Shown in pieces: positions 43,373 to 51,519 of a stretch of DNA of 64,000 nt. The notes under the pieces were generated by a model. It saw only the letters and a program-made list of their open reading frames with translations, was not told the origin of the DNA and ran no database searches. Origin of the DNA: Gemmatimonadetes bacterium SCN 70-22 (lineage in GTDB: Bacteria; Gemmatimonadota; Gemmatimonadetes; Gemmatimonadales; Gemmatimonadaceae). A program made the position numbers and the translations under genes. Within the stretch, counting starts at the first letter, position 1, and each line of letters begins with the position of its first letter. The DNA is taken from NCBI GenBank assembly GCA_001724275.1, contig MEDZ01000019.1:1-64000 (forward strand). The letters run 5' to 3'.

Positions 43373-43828
43373 CTAGCTGGCGACGCCGGCGAAGTGACGC
43401 AGCTGGCCGACCATCTCGTGCAGGCGCTTCTCGGTCTCGTCGATCTCGGCCGCCGCCTCCTCCAGGTCGAGGAGTCCCGCCCGCATCGAGATCGCCACCG
43501 CGTTGAGGTGGCGGATGCGCGAGAGGACGTCCTCGGTGATCTGGCGCAGTCCGTGGAAGCGACGCTTGTCGGCCTGGGCGCGCTGGAAGCGCAGCGCCAG
43601 CTCGGCCTGCGACAGCTGCCGAGCGTGGGCCAGCACCTCCTCCGGCGACTGTCCCGGTATCGCGCCGTGATCACGCACCTCCTCGTCGTCCCATTCCTCG
43701 TCGGCGTACCACAGGTGGCCGATGTGCTCGACGCCGTCGAACTCGATGGCGACGGAGACGCTGAGGCGCCGTCCCTCGATCTCGACGGTCGTGACGTGCA
43801 GCTGCTCGTTCTGGTCGGTCCGCGTCAT
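43373..43828 (-). CDS. Hypothetical acidic coiled-coil protein, 151 aa
   Basis: No family is recognised. The 151-residue soluble product starts with a beta-rich part (residues ~8-50, TVEIEGRRLSVSVAIEFDGVEHIGHLWY), followed by an acidic stretch DEEWDDEEV and a long helical, heptad-rich C-terminal half. The start at 43828 lies 4 bp after the stop of the alpha/beta-hydrolase gene, so the two are co-transcribed. The polX gene follows 38 bp further along. It may be a small scaffold or regulator, but nothing in sequence shows a function. Confidence 0.68.
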   Translation of the reverse strand: MTRTDQNEQLHVTTVEIEGRRLSVSVAIEFDGVEHIGHLWYADEEWDDEEVRDHGAIPGQSPEEVLAHARQLSQAELALRFQRAQADKRRFHGLRQITEDVLSRIRHLNAVAISMRAGLLDLEEAAAEIDETEKRLHEMVGQLRHFAGVAS

Positions 43829-43832
43829 TGCC

Positions 43833-44723
43833 CTACCCCGCGCCGTCTGAGGTCTCCCCAAGGAATTGCCCGATCGCGCCGAAGAGCGCGTCCGGTTGCT
43901 CCACGTACGGGACGTGCCCGCTTGCTTCCAAGACGACGCAACGCCCGCGCATGGCACGCGCGGCAGCCAGGGTCGACTCGACCGGGATCGGGTCGGCCCA
44001 CCCATGCACGAAGAGCGAGGGGCACTGGAGCGCCGACAGGCGGGGGATGAGGTCGAAGTCGCCGAGGCTTTCCCAAACTGACTGTTGCACGCGCCCGGTG
44101 ACCCGGAACGGGGTGAGGTCATGCGCGCGGAGCGGGTCGGCGAAGTAGCCGGCCACCCCCAGCTCGAAGAGGCGCTGGCGATAGGCCGCGGGGGCGCGCT
44201 CCCTGAGTCCCGACGAGGCGAGCTCCTCGCGCAGCCGGGCGATGGCGGGGGCGGACTGTCGACGCAAGAACTCCGCCTCGAAGGCGTCGCGGTGCGGGCG
44301 CGAGAGGGGGGCGGGGTCGATGAGGACGAGGCGGTGCGGCGGGGTGACGTCGGTGCGCTCCATCGCCTCCAGCGCGTAGAGCAAGGCGAGCATCCCGCCC
44401 CAGGAATAGCCGACGATCGTCAGCGGCTCCAGGCCCAGCTCTCGCACGACGTGGGCAAGGTCATCGACGTGCACCTGCCAGGTGATGGCGGCGGGATCGT
44501 CGGTCCGGGATCGGCCACCGCCGCGCTGGTCGTAGAAGACCAGCTGGTGCCGCTCGGCCAGGGCGAGCATTTGCGGAAGGAGGTAGTCGTGGTGCGCGCC
44601 GGGGCCGCCATGGAGGACGAGGAGTGGCGAGGACGGCGCGGCTCCGTACGTGCACCAGTAGAGCGGGGCCGACGTGGTCGAGGTGGTCCCTTCGGCGCGT
44701 GGGGCAGGGATGGGGAGCGGCAT
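43833..44723 (-). CDS. Alpha/beta hydrolase, proline iminopeptidase-like
   Basis: The 296-residue cytoplasmic enzyme has the proline-iminopeptidase entry LVLHGGPGAHHDYLLPQM, then YDQRGGGRS, nucleophile motif IVGYSWGGML, Asp in FVHGWADPIPVEST and His in ASGHVPYVEQP. S33 enzymes release N-terminal proline; related hydrolases act on esters or homoserine lactones, so specificity is not settled. The ATG at 44723 is preferred to a start 84 bp upstream that adds basic, non-conserved residues. It begins a short operon with the coiled-coil gene. Confidence 0.86.
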   Translation of the reverse strand: MPLPIPAPRAEGTTSTTSAPLYWCTYGAAPSSPLLVLHGGPGAHHDYLLPQMLALAERHQLVFYDQRGGGRSRTDDPAAITWQVHVDDLAHVVRELGLEPLTIVGYSWGGMLALLYALEAMERTDVTPPHRLVLIDPAPLSRPHRDAFEAEFLRRQSAPAIARLREELASSGLRERAPAAYRQRLFELGVAGYFADPLRAHDLTPFRVTGRVQQSVWESLGDFDLIPRLSALQCPSLFVHGWADPIPVESTLAAARAMRGRCVVLEASGHVPYVEQPDALFGAIGQFLGETSDGAG

Positions 44724-44842
44724 GCGGGAAAGATAGGGAGGGCGGGATCGGGACGCCCGAGCCCGCTGGATCCCTCGCAACGGGCGGGGTATCGTCTTGG
44801 TCGACATCCACCGCCCGACGTGGCGAACTGCGAGGAGGACTC

Positions 44843-45526
44843 ATGCGACGGTCGATTTGCTCCGGGTGCTTGCTGGTGGTGCTCATCTCGGTTCCTGCCA
44901 TGGCGCAGGGCGGGGATCCCGACAAGCTCGTGCAGGACGGCGGCGTGCTGGTGAAGGGGTGGACGGGACGCATCGATCCCCAGGCGGAGAAGCAAGGGCG
45001 CAAGATCGGCGACGCCAGGTTCGTCGCGATGGGGAGCGGGTTGCACGTGACGGCGGGGCCCGCGGCGACGTACTGGAACCCGGCGGACGTGGCGAGCGGG
45101 AGCTACACCGTGCGCGCGACCTTCACGCAGACGCGCTCGCCGGCGCACCCCGAGGCCTACGGGCTGTTCATCGGGGGGACGAAGCTCGACGGCGAGGACC
45201 AGAACTACCTGTACTGCGTCGCCTTCGGGACGGGGATGTACTCCATCAAGCACCGTTTCGGGAGCGAGGTGCACACGCTGGTCGATCGCAAGGCGAGCGA
45301 CGCGCTGCACAAGGGCGATGCCCAGGGGAAGGCGACGAACGAGATCGCGTGGAAGGTGGATGCGGACCGGGTCTCGTGCGTGATCAACGGCGTGGCGGTC
45401 GAGACGTTCCCGCGCGCCGACCTCATCGGCCCCGGGAAGCTCGAGTCGACCGATGGGGTGTACGGGATCCGCGTGAACCACAACCTCGACGTGCACGTGG
45501 CCGGTTTCGGGATGACGAAGCCGTGA
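44843..45526 (+). CDS. Exported lectin-like (DUF1080-type) protein
   Basis: The 227-residue product has a signal peptide (MRRSICSGCLLVVLISVPAM, cleavage near AQG) and a beta-sandwich-like domain. VTAGPAATYWNPADVASGSYTVRATF (in parts), AYGLFIGGTKL and NEIAWKVDADRVSCVINGVAVETF resemble concanavalin-like 3-keto-disaccharide hydrolase (DUF1080) folds. Members bind or degrade carbohydrates outside the cell. No catalytic residues can be named. The ATG at 44843 follows GAGGAGGA. It diverges from the hydrolase gene, with 119 bp between. Confidence 0.7.
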   Translation: MRRSICSGCLLVVLISVPAMAQGGDPDKLVQDGGVLVKGWTGRIDPQAEKQGRKIGDARFVAMGSGLHVTAGPAATYWNPADVASGSYTVRATFTQTRSPAHPEAYGLFIGGTKLDGEDQNYLYCVAFGTGMYSIKHRFGSEVHTLVDRKASDALHKGDAQGKATNEIAWKVDADRVSCVINGVAVETFPRADLIGPGKLESTDGVYGIRVNHNLDVHVAGFGMTKP

Positions 45527-45616
45527 GCGGCCCCGCCGCGCCGGCAGCGGCAACGTGATCGGCGCCGGGTCGCTCCGGGGGCGCGGCCCGGACGCCGCGT
45601 GCCGCCCCCCCGTGCG

Positions 45617-46519
45617 TCAGGTCATGGCCGCGGCGACGCGCACGGTGCGGCAGTGCACCTCGACGGTGGTGTCGACATCGCGCCCGTATCCGCCGGCGAT
45701 GGTGATGGCCACGGGAATCCCGACTTCACGCGCCGCGTGGAGGACCATGTGGTCGCGCCGGGCGAGCCCCTCGAACGTGAGCGCCAGTCGCCCGAGGCGA
45801 TCGCCCTCGTGGGGGTCGGCCCCGGCGAGATAGACCACGAGATCGGGCGCCGAGCCGGCCAGGACGCGGGGGAGGGCCTCGGCGAGCAACGACAGGTACC
45901 GCTCGTCGCCCATGCCGTCTTCCAGCTCGATGTCGAGCGTTCCGCTCACCTTGTGGAACGGATAGTTGCGGCCGCCGTGCATGCTGAAGGTGCAGACACG
46001 GGGATCGCCGGCGAAGATGGCGTGGGTCCCATTGCCCTGGTGGACATCGAGATCGACGATCGCCGCGCGCCGGATTCGTCCCGCGGCGAGGGCTCCCCGC
46101 ACGGCCACCGCCACGTCGTTGAAGACGCAGAACCCCTCGCCATGAGAGGGGAAGGCATGGTGTGTTCCTCCGGCCAGGTTGATGGCCAGCCCCTCGTCCA
46201 GGGCACAGGCGACCGCCTCGCACGTCCCGCCGACGGCGCGGAGTGACCGCTCCACGAGCCCCGCGGACCAGGGGAAGCCGATGCGCCGCAACTCCGCCTC
46301 CGTGAGCGCCCCCCCGATCATCCGGTCGACGTAGTCTGCGGTATGCACCCGGAGCAGGTCGGCGCGCGCAACCCGCTCCGGTTCATGCAGGTGCGACGGC
46401 GGGACGAGCCCTTCGTCGATGACGCGGCGTCGCAGGCGCTCGTACTTCTCGATCGGGAAGCGATGTCCTGCGGGGAGGGGGACGACGCAGCGCGCCGACG
46501 TCCAGGCGTGGAGCGCCAT
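45617..46519 (-). CDS. Histone deacetylase family amidohydrolase
   Basis: The 300-residue zinc hydrolase belongs to the class of acetoin-utilisation/acetylpolyamine deacetylase proteins. Motifs are GGTHHAFPSHGEGFCVFNDVAVA (catalytic His pair and Asn-Asp), IVDLDVHQGNGT (zinc Asp and His), GADPHEGDRLG (zinc Asp) and AGGYGRD (catalytic Tyr). It would remove acyl groups from lysine, polyamines or a small metabolite. The ATG at 46519 starts at the conserved N-terminal region VVPLPAGHRFPIEKY. It stands alone between divergent and convergent genes. Confidence 0.9.
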   Translation of the reverse strand: MALHAWTSARCVVPLPAGHRFPIEKYERLRRRVIDEGLVPPSHLHEPERVARADLLRVHTADYVDRMIGGALTEAELRRIGFPWSAGLVERSLRAVGGTCEAVACALDEGLAINLAGGTHHAFPSHGEGFCVFNDVAVAVRGALAAGRIRRAAIVDLDVHQGNGTHAIFAGDPRVCTFSMHGGRNYPFHKVSGTLDIELEDGMGDERYLSLLAEALPRVLAGSAPDLVVYLAGADPHEGDRLGRLALTFEGLARRDHMVLHAAREVGIPVAITIAGGYGRDVDTTVEVHCRTVRVAAAMT

Positions 46520-46657
46520 GTGGTGCGAATGCTGGGAGTGGGTGCGGCGAACGATAAGGGCGCATGCCCGACGGGACCAGACTGTGTTTCGCCGCGCCCC
46601 GGGAGCGCGTCCTAGTCTCAGCGAAGATCTCCACCGACCAGCGCCATCCCATCCGTC

Positions 46658-48316
46658 ATGCCGCATCCGTCCCCGTTCGTCGCCAACGTCGCCCGGCTCG
46701 TCTGGCTGCTCACGCACCGCCCGTCGCTGGTCGGGGCGCAGAAGGAGGCGTTGCGGTCGGCGATCGCGGCGGGACGCACCGGGCGACACGTGATCTCGCG
46801 AGCGGACATCGGGCTCGCGCTGGCCAGTGGCACGGAGAACCCGTTCATCCAGGACGCGGCGCTGTGGCTTCAGGAACTCGCGGCGCGCATGGCAGGGCAC
46901 TCCGTGCGCGCGCTCGCGTTCACCCCGGCGGTGAAGGCGTCAGACCTGCTCGGCGTGGCGCGAGTCCTGGCGACGCCGCCAGTGGCCGGGGACGACGGGC
47001 AGAACTTCGACGCCCGGACGCTGGCCTTGCGCCTGACGACGGTGTCGGTGACGCTGGGTCATGGCGGCTTCGTGCGCCGGCCGACGCCGATCGCCGTGAC
47101 GCGCGCCATCGTGGCCGAGCCGACGCCGCCCCCGCGCGCGTCGGGGGACGACCGCGGAAGGGAGCGGGGGCCGAACCGCGCCATTGTGGCCGGAGACGAG
47201 CGCGAGGGCGCACGCGGGGGCGAGCGCGGGGGCGAGCGCGGGGGCGAGAGCGGCATCGACCGCGGCAGCGACCAGCGGCAGCTTGCCGAGGCCGCCTTCG
47301 CTTCGCGGAGCAGCGCCGACGCCGTGACCACGGCGCTGCGGCGCCTCGAGGGAAGGGTGACGCCGGACGAGGCGGCGGCAGCACTGGATGTGCTCCTGCG
47401 CCGGTGCGAAGACCTTGCGCGCGTCGACCAGTGGGAGGCGGTCACGCACCTGTTGCATCGCGTCGTCACGCGCGAGGCGGCGATCGCCGACGCCGACGTG
47501 AAGCGTGCCTTCGGGATTCACGTGCGTCGCGTCGCCAGCCCCTCGACCATGCGCGGGCTCGCGCGGCTCCTGGCGGTACGGCGAGAGCTGCGGCCGGCGC
47601 TGGAGTCGATCTTCGTGCGAACGGGAGGCGAGGGGGCCGAGGCGCTGGTCGAGCAGCTGATCGCGTCGAACGTCACCTCGGAACGTCGCGCGCTCCGTCA
47701 TGCCATCGCGCGGTGCCCGTCAGCCGCACCGCTCCTCATGCACCTGATGGGTGACACGCGCTGGTACGTGGTGCGCAATGCGGTGGAGCTGCTGGGGGAA
47801 CTCGGGTCCCGCGAGGCGGAGGCGGTGCTGGTCGGGGCGCTGGGCCACAGCGACGCGCGGGTGCGGCGCTCCGCCGTGGCGGCACTGGCGCGGATCGGGA
47901 CCGCGCGGGGGATGAGTGCCGTGCCGCCGCTCCTGGCCGACACGAACGCCGCGGTGCGGCTCCAGGCGGCGCATGCCATCGCCGCCGCGCGCCACCCGCG
48001 CGGCGTCCCCGCGCTGGTGCAGGCGCTGGAGCGTGAGGCCGATCCCGAGGTCCAGCATGCGCTGGTGAAGGCCTTGGGCGCGAATCCCACCGACGAGGCC
48101 GTCGAGCGGTTGGTGCGCCTGGCCCAGCCCGGGCGGCTCCTGGCGCGGCGATCGCTGGCGCTGCGCCTGGCGGCGGTGCAGGCGCTGGGGGCGGCCGGGA
48201 CGCACGCGGCGAAGGCGGCGCTCCGCCAGCTGCAGCGCGATCGCGACCGCGAGGTGCAATCGGCCGCCGAGCGCGCGCTCGCCGAACGGGCCCAGGGCGC
48301 GCTCGCCGGCCGATAG
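46658..48316 (+). CDS. HEAT-repeat protein
   Basis: The 552-residue soluble protein has an alpha-helical N-terminal part (about 1-125), a low-complexity linker with repeated GGERGGE (about 165-205, made of 12-bp direct repeats), a helical middle and C-terminal HEAT/armadillo-like repeats (about 335-530). The last include VRNAVELLGELGSREAEAVLVGAL, VRRSAVAALARIGT and LRLAAVQALGAAGT. Such solenoids are protein-binding scaffolds; no partner is evident. The frame ends cleanly before a palindromic hairpin. The open frame of the convergent serine hydrolase runs antisense over its last 619 bp. Confidence 0.8.
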   Translation: MPHPSPFVANVARLVWLLTHRPSLVGAQKEALRSAIAAGRTGRHVISRADIGLALASGTENPFIQDAALWLQELAARMAGHSVRALAFTPAVKASDLLGVARVLATPPVAGDDGQNFDARTLALRLTTVSVTLGHGGFVRRPTPIAVTRAIVAEPTPPPRASGDDRGRERGPNRAIVAGDEREGARGGERGGERGGESGIDRGSDQRQLAEAAFASRSSADAVTTALRRLEGRVTPDEAAAALDVLLRRCEDLARVDQWEAVTHLLHRVVTREAAIADADVKRAFGIHVRRVASPSTMRGLARLLAVRRELRPALESIFVRTGGEGAEALVEQLIASNVTSERRALRHAIARCPSAAPLLMHLMGDTRWYVVRNAVELLGELGSREAEAVLVGALGHSDARVRRSAVAALARIGTARGMSAVPPLLADTNAAVRLQAAHAIAAARHPRGVPALVQALEREADPEVQHALVKALGANPTDEAVERLVRLAQPGRLLARRSLALRLAAVQALGAAGTHAAKAALRQLQRDRDREVQSAAERALAERAQGALAGR

Positions 48317-49737
48317 GCAGCCGTCAGCCGGCGGGCGGCGGCCGGCGGGCCGCGGCCCGCCGGGGCGTAGACGAGATCGGCCCGCACCCGCGCCACCTTG
48401 CCATCCTTGCGCTCGAAGGTGAGGCGGGTGTCCTCGATCTCCCACGTGTCGTTGCCGATGTAGCGCAGCTCGGCCGCCGACTGGTTGCGCGGAAAGAGCG
48501 CGCGGAGCTTGCCGCTGTCGGCGGTCACCGTGATGGCGAGCCGCGCGCCGCGTCCCACGCCACCGTAGGTGCCCGTCAGCTCGGCGAGGTTGCCGGCGTA
48601 GCGTTGCGAAGGGCGCGTGGCGGGGCCGAAGGTGGCGGTGGCAAGGGCCGCGGTCACCGCATCCGCCGAGACGGGGCCGGCGGTGTTGATGAGGACCACG
48701 ATGATGGCGTCCTCGTCGGGGAAATACGCCGAGGACGAGAGGTAGCCGTTGATTCCCCCGCCGTGCTCGATGGTGCGATGCCCGGCGAAGGTGTGGAGGG
48801 CGAGCCCTTTCGCGTAGCGAAGCGTGGTCCCGTCGTTGAGCGTTCCCGGCGTGAGGAGTTCGCGGTAGGCCCGCTCCGAGAGGATCTTGCCGCCGTGGAG
48901 GGCGCGGTTCCACGCCACCAGGTCGCCGACGGTCGAGCAGAGTGAACCGGCGGCGTACGGGTACGTGTGGTCGATGTATCCCTTGTTGCGCAGCCCCCCG
49001 GGCCCCATGTCGTAGCCGTGTGCCTTGCGCGGGGTGATGGCGCTCTCCGAGCAGTAGCGCGAGTCGGCCATCCCCGCCCGGGCGAAGAGCCCCTCCTTCA
49101 CGTAGTCGGCATACGACTTCCCCGCCACCTTCTCGATCACGAGCCCGAGCAGGAAGTACGCCGAGTTGTTGTAGACCTCTCCCTCGCCAGGCGCAAAGTC
49201 GAACGGCTCGTTCTTGAAGAGGGCGACGAGCGAGTCCTTGGGGAGCTTGCGGGTCATGATGGCGCCGAAGCCGGGGAGCTCGGTATAGCCCTTGATTCCC
49301 GACGTGTGGTCCAGGAGGCGTCGGAGGGTGACGCGGTGCCCCTGCGTGGGGTAGTCGGGGAGGTACCTGGTGAGCTCGTCGTCGAGCGAGAGCTTCCCGT
49401 CGTCTTGCAGCTGGAGAAGGGCGGCGGCGGTGAACTGCTTGGTCACCGAGCCGATCTCGTAGACGGCGCGCGCCGGCGTGGCGACGTCGAGCTCGAGGTC
49501 GGCCTTGCCGTACCCCTTCAACGCCAGGGTGTCGCGTCCCTTCACGACGGCGATCGACATGCCGGCGGCCCGCCCGTCCTTCAGGAAGGCGTTGGCGATG
49601 GAGTCGATCGCGGCGACGATCTCGGCGCGCGGACGGGGGAGGGGATTGCGTTCTCCCCTTCCCTGCGCGTGAAGCGGAGGGACCGCGAGGGAGGCGGCGC
49701 CGAGCACGAGGGCGAGGGCGGGACGGGGAGCGCGCAT
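47698..49737 (-). CDS. Class C beta-lactamase-family serine hydrolase with antisense C-terminal extension
   Basis: The first ~456 residues form an exported penicillin-binding-protein-like hydrolase: signal peptide ending LHAQG, SxxK motif SVTKQF near residue 98, YxN in VYNNSAYF, and HxG in EHGGGINGYL. A lipocalin-like C-terminal domain ends about DLVYAPAGRG. Family members stop near here, yet the frame stays open for about 220 more Arg/Ala/Ser-rich residues, antisense to the HEAT gene, to a TGA at 47698. One base out of frame, a TGA occurs directly after the natural end (in CGGCTGACGG, near 48325). Either a small indel removed the stop or a true extension exists. The functional gene is reliable from about 48370 to 49737. 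Confidence 0.8.
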   Translation of the reverse strand: MRAPRPALALVLGAASLAVPPLHAQGRGERNPLPRPRAEIVAAIDSIANAFLKDGRAAGMSIAVVKGRDTLALKGYGKADLELDVATPARAVYEIGSVTKQFTAAALLQLQDDGKLSLDDELTRYLPDYPTQGHRVTLRRLLDHTSGIKGYTELPGFGAIMTRKLPKDSLVALFKNEPFDFAPGEGEVYNNSAYFLLGLVIEKVAGKSYADYVKEGLFARAGMADSRYCSESAITPRKAHGYDMGPGGLRNKGYIDHTYPYAAGSLCSTVGDLVAWNRALHGGKILSERAYRELLTPGTLNDGTTLRYAKGLALHTFAGHRTIEHGGGINGYLSSSAYFPDEDAIIVVLINTAGPVSADAVTAALATATFGPATRPSQRYAGNLAELTGTYGGVGRGARLAITVTADSGKLRALFPRNQSAAELRYIGNDTWEIEDTRLTFERKDGKVARVRADLVYAPAGRGPPAAARRLTAAYRPASAPWARSASARSAADCTSRSRSRCSWRSAAFAACVPAAPSACTAARRSASDRRARSRPGWARRTNRSTASSVGFAPKAFTSACWTSGSASRSSACTSAGTPRGWRAAAMACAAWSRTAAFVSARSGGTALIPRAVPIRASAATAERRTRASLWPSAPTSTASASRDPSSPSSSTALRTTYQRVSPIRCMRSGAADGHRAMA
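48342..48363. terminator. Palindromic hairpin after the HEAT gene
   Basis: CCGGCGGGCCG followed by its exact complement CGGCCCGCCGG makes a 22-bp perfect palindrome, 25 bp past the HEAT-gene stop. It is the likely terminator, and it lies inside the open frame of the opposing serine hydrolase. Confidence 0.6.
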
Positions 49738-49761
49738 GCGGGTCGCGGGGTGAAGGGTGGA

Positions 49762-49771
49762 TTGTATACAA
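49762..49771. promoter_or_regulatory. TTGTATACAA palindrome upstream of the serine hydrolase gene
   Basis: TTGTATACAA is a perfect 10-bp palindrome with AT flanks (ATTGTATACAAA), 24 bp upstream of the hydrolase start, and stands out in this GC-rich sequence. It matches the operator type of many FCD-class GntR regulators. A TATACA-type minus-10 element is an alternative or overlapping reading. No GntR gene is in the window. Confidence 0.45.
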
Positions 49772-49871
49772 AATGCCCCGGCCGCGCCTCGCGCGCCACC
49801 GGGGAGAAGGGGGGCGGCGGGCCGCGGGCACGCACGCGCCGCTGGGCCGCCACCCGCGATACGGCCGCTCC

Positions 49872-50957
49872 CTAGCGCGCGGTGAAGTCCGTCTCCGTCG
49901 TCACCGAGCGGCAGGCTTCCGCGATCAGTTCCGCCGTTCGGTCGAGGTCGTCGAGCGAGACCATCTCGTTCGGCGAATGCATGTAGCGGTTCGGGACCGA
50001 GACGAGCGCCGTCGCCACGCCCTCGCGGGCAAGGTGGATGAAGTCGGCGTCGGTACTGGTATCGCGCCCCGCCGCGTGGATGGTGAAGGGAATCTCCCGG
50101 CGCTTGGCCGCGTCGCGCAGCAGGCGAAAGACGACGGGCGAGTTGACGGACCCGCGCGTGAGGACCGGCCCGCCGCCGAGCGTGTGCTCCCCGACCTCCT
50201 TCTTTTCGGGGCCCGGGTGATCGGTCGCGAAGGTGACGTCCACCGCGATGGCCATGGCCGGGTTGATCCGGTGCGCCGCGACCAGGGCGCCGCCGCCGTG
50301 GAGCCCGATCTCCTCCTGCGCGGTGGCCACCGCCACCACCCGCGCGCTGCCCGGGTGCTCCGCGTAGCGGCGCAGCGCCTCGAGGACCACGAAGGCGCCG
50401 ATCCGGTTGTCGATGGAGCGGGAGGCAATCCGGTTGTTGGGGAGGTCGATCGTGCGCGAGTCGATGACGCCGGCATCGCCGATGTCGACGAGTGCCAGCG
50501 CCTCATCGCGCGACGCGGCACCGATGTCGACCCACATGTCGGCCACCTTCGTCACCTTCTCGCGCTCGTCGGGCTTCATGAGGTGGATCGGCTTCTTCCC
50601 GATCACGCCCACGACGTCGCCATTGCGCCCGGCGAAGCGGATGCGCTGCCCCACCAGCACCTGGGTGTCCCAGCCGCCGATGGGCGCGATGTAGACCAGC
50701 CCTCCTTCATCCACCCACGTCACGATGACCCCGATCTCGTCGATGTGGCCGGCCAGCATGATGGTCACCGGCTCGACGGGGGTGATGGTGGGGGCGGGAT
50801 CGACCGCGGCCAGGCTGTTCCCGGTGACGTCGGCCGAGACGCGGGCGAAGGGGGCCGCTTCGTCTCGCCAGACGCGGGCGGGCGCTCCCTCGAAGCCGGA
50901 GGGGCCGGGGGTGTCGAGGAGGCGCTTGAGGAATGCGATCGACGAGTCGGAGAGCAT
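49872..50957 (-). CDS. M42 family metallopeptidase (TET/glutamyl aminopeptidase type)
   Basis: The 361-residue cytoplasmic aminopeptidase has the M42 metal set: LAGHIDEIGVIV (His), SIDNRIGAFV (bridging Asp), ATAQEEIGLHGG (catalytic Glu pair), VDVTFATDHPG (Asp) and YMHSPNEMV (His). Such enzymes assemble into large tetrahedral particles and trim short peptides. The start at 50957 begins at the helical LSDSSIAFLKRLLD that opens the family; upstream frame is not conserved. It belongs with the peptide-uptake and peptidase genes to its right. Confidence 0.93.
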   Translation of the reverse strand: MLSDSSIAFLKRLLDTPGPSGFEGAPARVWRDEAAPFARVSADVTGNSLAAVDPAPTITPVEPVTIMLAGHIDEIGVIVTWVDEGGLVYIAPIGGWDTQVLVGQRIRFAGRNGDVVGVIGKKPIHLMKPDEREKVTKVADMWVDIGAASRDEALALVDIGDAGVIDSRTIDLPNNRIASRSIDNRIGAFVVLEALRRYAEHPGSARVVAVATAQEEIGLHGGGALVAAHRINPAMAIAVDVTFATDHPGPEKKEVGEHTLGGGPVLTRGSVNSPVVFRLLRDAAKRREIPFTIHAAGRDTSTDADFIHLAREGVATALVSVPNRYMHSPNEMVSLDDLDRTAELIAEACRSVTTETDFTAR

Positions 50958-51101
50958 GGGCGGGCGACGGGGGGCGAGAGGGCTACGTGCGCAGCAAGGA
51001 ACGCGCCGCACTCCCCAGGGAGGGGCGGGTTCCGCGTCGGTTGCCTTCCAAACGCCCGGCCCGCGCATGCGGTTCGCGCGAGATGGTGGGGCGTGCCGGT
51101 C

Positions 51102-51509
51102 TCACTCGCGCGGCGCGGGGAAGGCGAAGAAGGTGAGGACGAGGTACACGAGCCCGAACGTGTACCACTGGGAGTTCCCCGTGAGGTACCAGACCACCCC
51201 GCCCATCATGGCCACCAGCTCGCCCGATGCCCAGCCAACGATGGAGAGCGATCGCGCGCGCGCCGCGTTGCGGCTGTGGCGCAACAGCCCGAACAGGACG
51301 AGGCAGGTGGCCATGGAGAACCCCCAGACACCGCGGGCCACCCAGAGCAGCGTGGTCGCGTTGGCGGGGTCGAAGGGGGGGACGCCGCCGGAACGCCGGA
51401 TGAACCAGGTCACCGCGCCGAAGAAGAGGACCCCCAGGAGGAGGGCGGCGCGAATGAGGATTGCCGGCTTGAGACGCGCGGCCCCGGACTGCAGCTGGCG
51501 GGAGGGCAT
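51102..51509 (-). CDS. Small membrane protein, about four helices
   Basis: The 135-residue product has about four transmembrane helices (LLLGVLFFGAVTWFI, LWVARGVWGFSMATCLVLFGLL, SGELVAMMGGVVWYLTG, FGLVYLVLTFFAFP). No named family is recognised. It follows the amidohydrolase by 10 bp from the ATG at 51509; a start at 51545 would overlap that gene by 26 bp and is also possible. Co-transcription with the amidohydrolase is likely. Confidence 0.65.
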   Translation of the reverse strand: MPSRQLQSGAARLKPAILIRAALLLGVLFFGAVTWFIRRSGGVPPFDPANATTLLWVARGVWGFSMATCLVLFGLLRHSRNAARARSLSIVGWASGELVAMMGGVVWYLTGNSQWYTFGLVYLVLTFFAFPAPRE

Positions 51510-51519
51510 GGACGGGACG

